Below, one piece after another: positions 41,345-49,214 of a stretch of 64,000 nucleotides of DNA (the stretch's first letter is position 1; every line of letters begins with the position of its first letter). The DNA is from an uncultured Clostridia bacterium (lineage in GTDB: Bacteria; Bacillota; Clostridia; Christensenellales; QALW01). The stretch spans positions 33,243-97,242 of the forward strand of contig CAKRZX010000007.1 of the NCBI GenBank assembly GCA_934434555.1. Reading direction: 5' to 3'. The translations under genes were made by a program, and so were the position numbers. The notes beneath the pieces were generated by a model. That model was given only the letters and a program-made list of their open reading frames with translations. It did no database searches and was not told the origin of the DNA.

Positions 41345-42517
41345 ATGAGGCAGATTTCAACCGTAATTGAAATAGGCACAAGCAAGGTTGTTTCTATAAT
41401 AAGTGAGGCGGGGCAGTATGACGAAAGTCATATTCTCGGCAGTGCAAGCGTTCAGTATGCTGGGTATAAGAACCGACACTGGGTGGACAGGCACGCCGTA
41501 GCACCCGCAATAGTAAATGCTTTGCATGAGGCTGAGCATATAGCAGGCAAAAGATGCAAACACGTTCACGTGGGAATACCGGCAGATTTTGTTCGTGTTG
41601 TATGCATGCGCGCCGAAATAACTTTTGCGGAGCATAAAACGATTGCCCGTGACGATGTTGACCGGCTGTATCAGACCGGCAGAAGCAAACTTAACGTGCC
41701 GAAAGAGTATATGCTTATACACCGCTGTCCGGTAGTGTTCATACTTGACGGCGTAAGGCGCACAATGGAGCCTGTGGGCAGACGCGCAACAAAGTTCGGT
41801 GCGATTATTTCCTATGTGCTTGCCGAAAAGTGGTTTACGGGCGGCATATCGAATATTTTGGAAAACTACAATTATTCGCCCAGTACGTTTATTTCGGCGT
41901 CCTATGCCGAGGCAATGCGCTTTATTCCTCAGGAAAAGCGCGATCACGGTGCCGTGATGATTGATTTCGGCGCAACGTCGACCTGCGTTATGGTAGCGCG
42001 GGGGGACGGGCTTATATACCATAAGGTGCTGCCTTTCGGAGGCGATAATATCACAAGCGATTTGCAAAAGGTCTTTTCGGTTGAAAAGAATATAGCCGAA
42101 GAGCTGAAAAAACGCTCAATATTCGGGCTTTCCTTAGGGGAAGACGATTATTACGAGATATGCGACAGGGAATCATACAAATTCGTGCAGTTCTCTGCAA
42201 TGCAGGTGCAGATGGTTATCGAGACAAGAATGAATGAAATGCTTAACCTGATAATCGACGCGCTTGACAGGAGCGGTTGCAATCTTCCGCAGTATGTACC
42301 TGTGTTTGTAACGGGCGGAACGGCGTCAATGAGGGGCTTGCGTGAATACATTCAAAAAATCACCAACCACAATACGCAGATAATTCTTCCCCAATCCACT
42401 TGTTTCAATCAGCCGTGCTTTTCTTCATCTCTTGCCGTTACGGATATGGCTCTTGAAGCCGAAGCAGATGATGAACCGGGCTTTTTTGAAAGTATAAAAA
42501 ATTTATTCGGAAAGTAA
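41345..42517 (+). CDS. ftsA: FtsA-like actin-fold division protein, divergent
   Basis: Membrane tether for FtsZ, 390 residues. The actin-fold phosphate loops are VIEIGTSKVVSI (phosphate 1, with Glu where FtsA usually has Asp) and VMIDFGATSTCVMV (phosphate 2); VFVTGGTASMRGL is the adenosine motif. The 1C-like region between them is unusual in sequence. A C-terminal amphipathic helix, GFFESIKNLFGK, is the expected membrane tether. Start ATG after GGAGG. The 159-base gap before it is A-rich and has a possible TTTAAC-17-TATTAT promoter, so ftsA and ftsZ may be transcribed apart from the rest. Confidence 0.85.
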   Translation: MRQISTVIEIGTSKVVSIISEAGQYDESHILGSASVQYAGYKNRHWVDRHAVAPAIVNALHEAEHIAGKRCKHVHVGIPADFVRVVCMRAEITFAEHKTIARDDVDRLYQTGRSKLNVPKEYMLIHRCPVVFILDGVRRTMEPVGRRATKFGAIISYVLAEKWFTGGISNILENYNYSPSTFISASYAEAMRFIPQEKRDHGAVMIDFGATSTCVMVARGDGLIYHKVLPFGGDNITSDLQKVFSVEKNIAEELKKRSIFGLSLGEDDYYEICDRESYKFVQFSAMQVQMVIETRMNEMLNLIIDALDRSGCNLPQYVPVFVTGGTASMRGLREYIQKITNHNTQIILPQSTCFNQPCFSSSLAVTDMALEAEADDEPGFFESIKNLFGK

Positions 42518-42541
42518 GTTCTTGAAAGGAGAATTTTTATT

Positions 42542-43888
42542 ATGGAATTTGATCTTGATGTGGGCGGCTTTGCTCAAATTAAAGTTGTGGGCGTAGGCGG
42601 CGGCGGCGACAACGCTGTTGACAGAATGATTTCCGCGGGTCTCACAGGGGTTCAGTATATAGCAATAAATACCGACCATCAGGCATTGAACCGCTCAAAG
42701 GCAGATAAAAAACTTCAAATAGGTGAAAAAATCACCAAAGGTCTGGGCGCGGGCGCAAACCCCGAGGTAGGTAAAAAAGCGGCGGAAGAGAGCCGCGAGG
42801 ATATAGCCGACCAACTCCGCGGCGCAGATATGGTGTTCATTACCGCCGGTATGGGCGGCGGCACCGGTACGGGCGCAGCACCCGTTGTTGCCGAAATCGC
42901 AAAAGGTATGAATATACTTACCGTAGGCGTTGTAACCTATCCCTTTATGTTTGAGGGCAGAACAAGGGCGAACAATGCCAACAAGGGTATTGCCGAGCTT
43001 AAAGAGTGCGTGGACAGCCTTATTATCGTTCCCAACGACAAACTTTTGCAGGTTGTAGGCAAGGGAACTTCCGTTACCGAGGCATTCCGTCAGGCTGACG
43101 ATGTTCTCCGCCAGGGCGTTTCGGGCATTTCCGAACTTATCACTCACGACGCGCTTATTAACCTTGACTTTGCCGACGTTCGCACAATTATGCAGGGCAA
43201 GGGTATTGCTCATATGGGTATCGGTATCGGTACCGGCGAAAACCGCGCCGAAATCGCGGCAAAAGCGGCAATACAAAGCCCGCTGCTTGAAACCACGGTT
43301 GCCGGCGCAACGGGAATCCTGCTTAACATCACGGGCGGCGCAAGTCTTTCGCTCAGCGAAATCAACGAAGCGGCTTACAAAATCAGTCAGGAAGTTTCCG
43401 AAGACGCAAACATCATCTTCGGTGCGGGTATCGATGAGAGCCTTGACGACGAAGTGCGCATAACAATTATCGCAACCGGCTTTGAGAATGAAAAAATTCA
43501 GAAAAAGCCGCAGAAGATGAATCCCGACAGATATCGCGCTCCCGAAAAGGCTGAACAGCCCGCTCCCGAGCCCGAGCCGGAAGAGGAAGACGACGGTCTT
43601 GTTATGACAAATTTTGTTCCCAAAACAACCACAAGACCTATGGAAAGCAATATTTCCCGTCCCGCACAGCCCAAAATGGAGGCGGAAGAGGTTGATGACG
43701 ACGAAATATTCATTCCCCGCAGAGATGAAAGACGCCGTCAGTACGACGATGAGGAAGAAGAGCAGCCCAGAAAGAAAGGCCTGTTTTCAAGTTTCCGCTC
43801 AAATTATGACGACGATGATGACGATAACGAGTATGACGATATAGATTTCGATATGCCCGCTATCACAAGACGCAATCGCAGAAACTGA
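42542..43888 (+). CDS. ftsZ: Cell division GTPase FtsZ
   Basis: Tubulin-like ring protein of 448 residues. GTP-binding loops: VVGVGGGGDNAVDRM, the tubulin signature MGGGTGTGAAP (near 104-114) and the T7 loop NLDFADVRTIM with the catalytic Asp. A long, very acidic and proline-rich linker (about 325-430) leads to the conserved C-terminal peptide DIDFDMPAITRR that binds FtsA and other tethers. The linker is longer than in many Firmicutes. Ends the operon at a strong terminator. Confidence 0.98.
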   Translation: MEFDLDVGGFAQIKVVGVGGGGDNAVDRMISAGLTGVQYIAINTDHQALNRSKADKKLQIGEKITKGLGAGANPEVGKKAAEESREDIADQLRGADMVFITAGMGGGTGTGAAPVVAEIAKGMNILTVGVVTYPFMFEGRTRANNANKGIAELKECVDSLIIVPNDKLLQVVGKGTSVTEAFRQADDVLRQGVSGISELITHDALINLDFADVRTIMQGKGIAHMGIGIGTGENRAEIAAKAAIQSPLLETTVAGATGILLNITGGASLSLSEINEAAYKISQEVSEDANIIFGAGIDESLDDEVRITIIATGFENEKIQKKPQKMNPDRYRAPEKAEQPAPEPEPEEEDDGLVMTNFVPKTTTRPMESNISRPAQPKMEAEEVDDDEIFIPRRDERRRQYDDEEEEQPRKKGLFSSFRSNYDDDDDDNEYDDIDFDMPAITRRNRRN

Positions 43889-43894
43889 TATTTT

Positions 43895-43925
43895 AACAGC
43901 GCGGAGCAGTCCGCGCTGTTTTTTT
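43895..43925 (+). terminator. Terminator of the dcw operon
   Basis: Perfect 11-base stem AACAGCGCGGA / TCCGCGCTGTT, loop GCAG, then T to 43925. Confidence 0.92.
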
Positions 43926-43944
43926 ACCGTTCGATAATTATATA

Positions 43945-44274
43945 TTACATCACAAATACTTTCACTTCTTTATGGGTCTTTGCACAATAGTCAATTACAA
44001 ATTTAGTACCGTGCGACCGATTATCCCAAAATGCAAGGACAACATCTGATTCATCAACAATTTGAATATTGCGTTTTAATGGTGCTGCACGCCCATATCT
44101 TTTATAAACAGGCAAAATCTCTTTTAACGATATGCTGTGTGATATGGCATATTCTTTTGCACACCGGTCAACACCTTTTGCTCCGCCGGAAATTATTTGG
44201 GTTGTCTTGGGAGGCAAGTATTTGCCTAAATCAATACCACTGATTGTCCGAGAACCTATTATTGCCACTTTCAA
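43945..44274 (-). CDS. SLOG-domain protein (DprA/YspA-like nucleotide-binding fold)
   Basis: Small protein of 109 residues that is almost only a Rossmann-like SLOG domain: MKVAIIGSRTISGIDL at the start, ISGGAKGVDRCAKEYA (the GGAxGVD nucleotide loop, near 49-64), KRNIQIVDESDVVLAFWD and a closing GTKFVIDYC. This is the stand-alone form found near mobile or conflict genes and in some core contexts; SLOG proteins bind nucleotides or nucleotide-derived signals. Start is TTG at 44274 after GAGGTGA. It is divergent from a ribbon-helix-helix gene with overlapping promoters. Confidence 0.8.
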   Translation of the reverse strand: MKVAIIGSRTISGIDLGKYLPPKTTQIISGGAKGVDRCAKEYAISHSISLKEILPVYKRYGRAAPLKRNIQIVDESDVVLAFWDNRSHGTKFVIDYCAKTHKEVKVFVM

Positions 44275-44298
44275 AAAATCACCTCAAATTTTGTGCGT

Positions 44299-44365
44299 CA
44301 TAATAATGTATTTATTATGCTATTATAACACCATTTTTGTTTTGACGCAAATGAAATGCTATAAT
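44299..44365. promoter_or_regulatory. Overlapping divergent promoters and palindrome, SLOG and RHH genes
   Basis: - strand TTGCGT (44350-44345), 17-base spacer, TATAAT (44327-44322). + strand TTGTTT (44337-44342), 17-base spacer, TATAAT (44360-44365). The palindrome CATAATAA / TTATTATG (44299-44319) just downstream of the - strand promoter is a possible operator for the RHH protein. Confidence 0.65.
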
Positions 44366-44407
44366 TATGTCATAGTAGAGTCAGAATAAAGTATTGAGGT
44401 GGTTGTG

Positions 44408-44578
44408 ATGGACGACAAATTAGTGCGTTACACTTTGCGCGTTGACAGAAAACTGTTTGCAAAATTCCGCTATGTTGCAGAATACGAGGGGCGTTCGGCA
44501 AACAAGGAGATAGAACAGTACTTAAAAAGATGTGTTGCCGAGTTTGAAAATGAGCACGGCAAAATAGAAATTGAATAA
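44408..44578 (+). CDS. Small Arc/MetJ-type ribbon-helix-helix protein
   Basis: Frame of 56 residues starting ATG after GAGGTGG. It opens with a beta-strand-like YTLRVDRKLFAKFRYVAEY, then GRSANKEIEQYLKRCVAEFE, which matches the strand-helix-turn-helix pattern and the 'G-R-S-x-N-x-E-I' core of Arc-like repressors. Such proteins dimerise and bind palindromes. It may regulate itself and the divergent SLOG gene. A toxin partner is not evident on the same strand. Confidence 0.8.
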   Translation: MDDKLVRYTLRVDRKLFAKFRYVAEYEGRSANKEIEQYLKRCVAEFENEHGKIEIE

Positions 44579-44584
44579 CAGTCT

Positions 44585-44615
44585 ACGGCGGACATTGTTC
44601 GCCGTTTTCTTTTTG
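44585..44615 (+). terminator. Terminator of the RHH gene
   Basis: ACGGCGGA pairs with TTCGCCGT (one G-T pair), then TTTCTTTTT. The following 140 bases are AT-rich with no other signal until the next promoter. Confidence 0.7.
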
Positions 44616-44761
44616 TTCCGCGTAAAAAGAAAAAATCTTTTCAACTGATTTTTCTTTTTCTATACCTTAAAATATCCCGTATTTACAGGCTTTTTAACAG
44701 CACAAAAGCAATTCCGTTTCAAAAAAAATTAAGTTTTATGAATTTCCGATAAATATTTTTC

Positions 44762-44790
44762 TTGAAATCCGTTAAAGAATATTGTATAAT
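44762..44790 (+). promoter_or_regulatory. Sigma-A promoter of the EF-G-like gene
   Basis: TTGAAA (44762-44767), 17-base spacer, TATAAT (44785-44790), 80 bases before the start codon. Confidence 0.8.
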
Positions 44791-44869
44791 ATATTTGCAG
44801 CGTAAAAATCATATGCTTTTAACGGTGCGGACATTATAAAATTTACTTGATATGAAAGGGGTCATCAAA

Positions 44870-46900
44870 ATGGATTATCACGCTTCTTGCGTAAGGAATG
44901 TTGCTTTTATCGGCCACGGAGGAAACGGTAAGACGTCGCTTACGGAGGCACTGCTTTTTCTTAACGGAAATATCGCAAAGGCAGGTAAAACCGAAAACGG
45001 CGATACCGTCAGCGATTTTGACGCAGAGGAGATTAAACGAAAAATTTCCGTTTCGCTCTCGGTTGTTCCCGTTGAGGCGGACGGCTTTAAGATAAATATT
45101 CTTGACTGCCCCGGCTACTTTGATTTTGAGGGCAGTGTTATAAACGCGTTGGAGGTTGCCGACGGTGCGGTTATAGTTGCCGCCGCGTCGGGAATAGATG
45201 TTGGGTGCGAAAAGGCGCTTGCGCTTACGCGCTTAAAGAAAAAACCGAGAATTGTTTTCATAAATCAGATGGATAAGGAACACGCGTCCTTTGACAATAC
45301 TCTTGCAGAACTTCGTCAGGCTTGCGGCAGCGGCATAGTGCCGATACTCTACCCTATAATGAACGGAAACACTATGACGGGCTTTGTTGATTTGGTTGAC
45401 CTGACTGCCTACACCTTTGACGGCGAAAAGCGCATAAAGTGCGAAATTCCGAAAGACATTGAGGAAACGGTACATACTCAGCGTTCCTCTTTAATGGAAA
45501 CCGCCGCCGAAAATGATGAAGAACTTATGGAAAAAGTTATTATGGGCGAGGAACTTGAACCCGATGAAATTATAAAGGGTCTTAAAATAGGTATTGCGGA
45601 TTCTTCCGCCGTTCCCGTGCTTTGCGGCAGTGCGCTTGACTTTAAGGGCGTCAGGCTGTTGCAGGAAACCGTTAAGCGCTTTATTCCGTCAAGTGAAGGA
45701 AAGGTGTTTGAGGGTGTTGACGGAATCCGTGAATGTACTGAGAATGCACCGTTCTCGGCATACGTTTTCAAAACCGTGTGCGACCCGTTTGCGGGAAAAC
45801 TTTCGCTGTTTCAGGTGCGTTCGGGCGTACTTAATGCCGACAGCACGGTAAACAACGCCAATGAATCCAAACAGGAAAAAATAAGCGGACTGTTTGTTGT
45901 GTGCGGCAAGACGCAAACTCCCGTAAAAACTCTTTACGCGGGGGATATCGGTGCGGCGGCAAGGCTTCAATATACCCTTACCGGGCAGACGCTGTATTCG
46001 GGCGAAAAAATAGAATATGTTCAGCCCGAAATGCCGTGGCCGGGTATGCGTCTTGCGGTTACGCCCAAAAAACAGGGCGATGAAGATAAGGTGTTCTCGG
46101 GTCTGCGCAGACTTATTGAAGAGGATAACACGCTTAAACTTGAAAAGAACAGCGAAACAAACGAAATGCTGCTTATGGGACTCGGGGATATGCACCTTGA
46201 CGTCACTCTTGCCAAATTAAAGGCGAAATACAACGGCGAGGCGGTATTAAAAGCGCCGTCGGTTCCGTACAGAGAAACGATAAAGAAATCGGTTAAGGCA
46301 CAGGGCAAGTATAAAAAGCAGTCAGGCGGACACGGTCAGTACGGCGATTGCTGGATAGAGTTCAATCCCTCGGATAAAGAGTTTGAGTTTGTGGATAAAG
46401 TTGTGGGCGGTGCGGTTCCGCGCTCGTATATTCCTGCCGTTGAAAAAGGACTTCTTGACTGTATGAAAAAAGGCGTGCTTGCGGGATTCCCCGTTACGGG
46501 AATATCCTGTACGCTTTATGACGGCTCTTATCACCCGGTGGATTCTTCCGAAATGGCATTTAAGGCAGCGGCATCAATAGCATATAAAACAGGTTGTGCC
46601 GGTGCGAACCCCGTACTGCTTGAACCCATTTATTCCGTTGAAGTCACCGTTCCCGATGAATTTATGGGCGATGTTATAGGCGATATCAACAAGCGCCGCG
46701 GCAGAATTTTGGGTATGACTCCCGTTGCCGGCGGGCAGAGAATAGACGGCGAGGTTCCGTTGGCGGAAATGTTCTATTATGCTACCGATCTGCGCAGCCT
46801 TACACAGGGCAGAGGCAAATATACAATGGAATTTGTGCGCTATGAAGAAATGCCGGCAAACCTTGCGCAAAAGGTTGCGGCAGAAAACAGTGCCGAATAA
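44870..46900 (+). CDS. Elongation factor G-like translational GTPase (EF-G paralogue)
   Basis: Five-domain EF-G relative of 676 residues. G1 FIGHGGNGKTSL (near 13-24), EEIKRKISVSLS in place of the canonical R-G-I-T switch, G3 DCPGYFDF, G4 NQMD (132-135, usually N-K-x-D), G5 LCGSAL; domain IV has GQYGDCWIEF and the C-terminal EVPLAEMFYYATDLRSLTQG. The switch and G3 sequences place it in the EF-G-like branch, whose role is not settled, rather than canonical FusA. ATG at 44870 follows AAAGGGG; an ATG at 44852 overlaps that site. Confidence 0.88.
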   Translation: MDYHASCVRNVAFIGHGGNGKTSLTEALLFLNGNIAKAGKTENGDTVSDFDAEEIKRKISVSLSVVPVEADGFKINILDCPGYFDFEGSVINALEVADGAVIVAAASGIDVGCEKALALTRLKKKPRIVFINQMDKEHASFDNTLAELRQACGSGIVPILYPIMNGNTMTGFVDLVDLTAYTFDGEKRIKCEIPKDIEETVHTQRSSLMETAAENDEELMEKVIMGEELEPDEIIKGLKIGIADSSAVPVLCGSALDFKGVRLLQETVKRFIPSSEGKVFEGVDGIRECTENAPFSAYVFKTVCDPFAGKLSLFQVRSGVLNADSTVNNANESKQEKISGLFVVCGKTQTPVKTLYAGDIGAAARLQYTLTGQTLYSGEKIEYVQPEMPWPGMRLAVTPKKQGDEDKVFSGLRRLIEEDNTLKLEKNSETNEMLLMGLGDMHLDVTLAKLKAKYNGEAVLKAPSVPYRETIKKSVKAQGKYKKQSGGHGQYGDCWIEFNPSDKEFEFVDKVVGGAVPRSYIPAVEKGLLDCMKKGVLAGFPVTGISCTLYDGSYHPVDSSEMAFKAAASIAYKTGCAGANPVLLEPIYSVEVTVPDEFMGDVIGDINKRRGRILGMTPVAGGQRIDGEVPLAEMFYYATDLRSLTQGRGKYTMEFVRYEEMPANLAQKVAAENSAE

Positions 46901-46909
46901 AATAAGTGT

Positions 46910-46938
46910 TTGCTAAAAACGCTTATTTATAGTAGAAT
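46910..46938 (+). promoter_or_regulatory. Promoter of spoVG, overlapping a weak hairpin
   Basis: TTGCTA (46910-46915), 17-base spacer, TAGAAT (46933-46938). GTAGAATAT also resembles a sigma-H -10 element, but no matching -35 was seen. AATAAG...CTTATT arms (46901-46927) form a weak hairpin after the EF-G-like gene. Confidence 0.55.
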
Positions 46939-46965
46939 ATCATCAATGCATAGGAGGAAAGCAAA

Positions 46966-47217
46966 ATGCAGATTACGGATGTAAGGCTGCGCAAGGTGGA
47001 AAATGCGGGCAAACTTAAAGCCGTGGCATCGATAACCTTTGATGATGAGTTCGTGGTACACGATATCAAGGTGATTGAGGGCGCATCAAAACTGTTTGTG
47101 GCAATGCCCAGTGTTAAAACCGTATCGGGTGAATTTAAGGACATTGCTCATCCGCTTAAAACACCGCTGCGCGAACGCATCTCACAACTTGTTCTTGAAC
47201 AGTATAATAAGGAATGA
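46966..47217 (+). CDS. spoVG: Septation regulator SpoVG
   Basis: RNA/DNA-binding regulator of 83 residues needed for septation and sporulation in Bacillus. The start MQITDVRLRKVE and FVVHDIKVIEGASKLFVAMPS (in part) are family signatures, as is the PL.TP.RE.I end. Strong ribosome-binding site AGGAGG. Single-gene unit, upstream of glmU as in Bacillus, where spoVG precedes gcaD (glmU). Confidence 0.97.
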   Translation: MQITDVRLRKVENAGKLKAVASITFDDEFVVHDIKVIEGASKLFVAMPSVKTVSGEFKDIAHPLKTPLRERISQLVLEQYNKE

Positions 47218-47221
47218 CGGG

Positions 47222-47253
47222 CAGGGGTCGGTAAAGCCGCCGACCCCTGTTTT
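47222..47253 (+). terminator. Terminator of spoVG
   Basis: Perfect ten-base stem CAGGGGTCGG / CCGACCCCTG followed by TTTT. Confidence 0.88.
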
Positions 47254-47275
47254 ACTTTGAAAACGGAGGAACTCT

Positions 47276-48649
47276 ATGTATAAAACAGCGTTAATTCTCG
47301 CCGCGGGCGACGGAAAAAGAATGAAATCGGATTTGCCGAAAGTACTGCATAAAGTATGCGGTTATCCCCTTGTAAAACACGTATTCAACGCGGTAAAATG
47401 CGTTTCCGACGATGAACCCATTATAATTACCGGCAGGTGCGGCGAACTTACGAGAGAAATTTTCGGCGAAAGCGCAAGATATGCCGAGCAGACCGAGCGC
47501 CGCGGAACTGCGCACGCGGTTATGTGCGGAAAGCACTTTTTACAGGGTAAAGACGGTTATGTTACCGTTACCGCCGGCGATATGCCGCTTTTAAGGGGCG
47601 AAACATTTGAGAAAATGGTGAATACCGCCGTTGAAAACGATATGGCGGCGTGTGTTTTGACTGCCGTTGTTGATGATTCGTTCGGTTACGGAAGAATTAT
47701 CCGTGACGAAAACGGAAACGTAAAGGCGATAGTTGAACAGCGTGACGCAAGTGAGGAAGAGCAGAAGATAAAGGAAATCAACACCTCGGTGTACTGCTTC
47801 AAAATCGACCGTTTGCTTGACGCACTTTTGAGGATAAACGACAATAACGCGCAGGGCGAACTGTATCTTACCGACGTGCTCGGGATTCTTTACAATGACG
47901 GCTGCCGTGTAGGCGCCTGCATTGTTGACGACAATACCGAGGCTATGGGCATAAACGACCGTGTACAACTTTCGCTTGCGGAAAAGCAAATGCAGAAAAG
48001 AATAAACGAAAAAGTTATGCTTGGCGGGGTAACGCTTATTGACCCTGACACAACGTATATTGAGGCGGGCGTTGTAATCGGGCGCGACAGCGTTGTTTAT
48101 CCGGGTAACGTGCTTTCGGGACAAACCGTTATAGGCGAAAACTGCGTGCTTTTTTCAAACAGCAGAATTGATAATTCAAATATAGGCGACAAAACGGAAG
48201 TACAGTGTTCGGTAATTCTTTCTTCAAGCGTGGGAACAAACGCTCACGTGGGACCAAACGCATATATCCGTCCCGATTCGGTTATCGGCGACAATACACG
48301 CATAGGCGATTTTGTTGAAATCAAGAAATCCACCATCGGCAACGGCACAAAGGTAAGCCACCTTACATACGTCGGCGACGCGGAAGTGGGCGAGGACTGC
48401 AATATGGGCTGCGGCACGGTGTTTGTGAACTATGACGGCAAAAACAAACACAAAACCGTTGTGGGCGACCATGTGTTTATAGGCTGCAACGCAAATCTTG
48501 TTGCGCCCGTTAAAATAGGTGACAACGCGCTTATTGCCGCGGGTTCAACCGTTACGGAAGATGTGGAAGAAAACGATATGTGCATTGCCCGCGCACGGCA
48601 GACAAACAAGAAGGGCTGGGTGCTTAACTATAAAAACTGGAAGCGATGA
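47276..48649 (+). CDS. glmU: Bifunctional GlmU: GlcN-1-P acetyltransferase / GlcNAc-1-P uridyltransferase
   Basis: Makes UDP-GlcNAc for peptidoglycan and teichoic acids. The 457 residues combine a uridyltransferase domain (about 1-225; LAAGDGKRMKSDLPKVLH, TAGDMPLL) with a left-handed beta-helix acetyltransferase (about 250-457, hexapeptide repeats, NYDGKNKHKTVVGDHVFIG). Its TGA overlaps an ATG that looks like the intended pth start. Confidence 0.96.
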   Translation: MYKTALILAAGDGKRMKSDLPKVLHKVCGYPLVKHVFNAVKCVSDDEPIIITGRCGELTREIFGESARYAEQTERRGTAHAVMCGKHFLQGKDGYVTVTAGDMPLLRGETFEKMVNTAVENDMAACVLTAVVDDSFGYGRIIRDENGNVKAIVEQRDASEEEQKIKEINTSVYCFKIDRLLDALLRINDNNAQGELYLTDVLGILYNDGCRVGACIVDDNTEAMGINDRVQLSLAEKQMQKRINEKVMLGGVTLIDPDTTYIEAGVVIGRDSVVYPGNVLSGQTVIGENCVLFSNSRIDNSNIGDKTEVQCSVILSSSVGTNAHVGPNAYIRPDSVIGDNTRIGDFVEIKKSTIGNGTKVSHLTYVGDAEVGEDCNMGCGTVFVNYDGKNKHKTVVGDHVFIGCNANLVAPVKIGDNALIAAGSTVTEDVEENDMCIARARQTNKKGWVLNYKNWKR

Positions 48650-49211
48650 AACAATAGTTATTGCGGGGCTGGGGAACCCGGGAGCGCAATATGCAAAGAC
48701 CCGGCACAATGTGGGTTTCAGAGTGATTGACATCTTAACGATTGCGTTAAAGGCGTCAATGCCAAAGGAAAAATTCGACGGGCTTGTTTTTCAGGCAAAG
48801 GTCGGAAATAAAAAAGTTCTGCTTATAAAACCGCTTACGTATATGAATGAAAGCGGCAGGTGCTTAAAACAGGTGCTTTCGTTTTATAAGATTCCTACCG
48901 AAAATTTGGCGGTTATATATGACGATATCGACTTGCCCGAGGGCAAAATCCGAATCCGCGCAAAAGGCGGTCCGGGAACACACAACGGTATGCGCTCGAT
49001 AGTAAGCAATCTTCAAAGCGAAAACTTTCCCCGTATCCGCGTGGGCATAGGTCAGCCGGAGAATAAAGAATATGATTTGGCTGATTACGTTTTAGGCAAA
49101 TTCCAAAACGAAAAAGTAATGGAAGAAGCTTTTTTAACTGCGGCAGACGCAGCAAAGAGTTTTATTGAATGCGGCATTGACGGAACAATGCAAAAGTATA
49201 ATAAGAGGTAA
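48645..49211 (+). CDS. pth: Peptidyl-tRNA hydrolase, start region frameshifted
   Basis: Recycles peptidyl-tRNA released early from ribosomes. The conserved frame reads ETIVIAGLGNPGAQYAKTRH, with catalytic His, later KPLTYMNESG, DDIDLPEGKIRI and KGGPGTHNGMRSI; length is normal. No ATG, GTG or TTG stands at the expected start in this frame. The ATG at 48646, overlapping the glmU stop as usual, is out of frame by one base: ATGAAACAATAG would read M-K-T-I-V if the A-run held one more A. In-frame starts exist only deep inside glmU (48519, 48561). Coordinates give the conserved frame. The sequence has either an error or a real frameshift. Confidence 0.85.
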   Translation, partial: DETIVIAGLGNPGAQYAKTRHNVGFRVIDILTIALKASMPKEKFDGLVFQAKVGNKKVLLIKPLTYMNESGRCLKQVLSFYKIPTENLAVIYDDIDLPEGKIRIRAKGGPGTHNGMRSIVSNLQSENFPRIRVGIGQPENKEYDLADYVLGKFQNEKVMEEAFLTAADAAKSFIECGIDGTMQKYNKR

Positions 49212-49214
49212 ATA

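Noticed and set aside
46925..46945. Sigma-H promoter for spoVG
   Set aside because: GTAGAATAT fits the -10 element but no AGGA-type -35 lies 11-12 bases upstream; a sigma-A promoter fits better.
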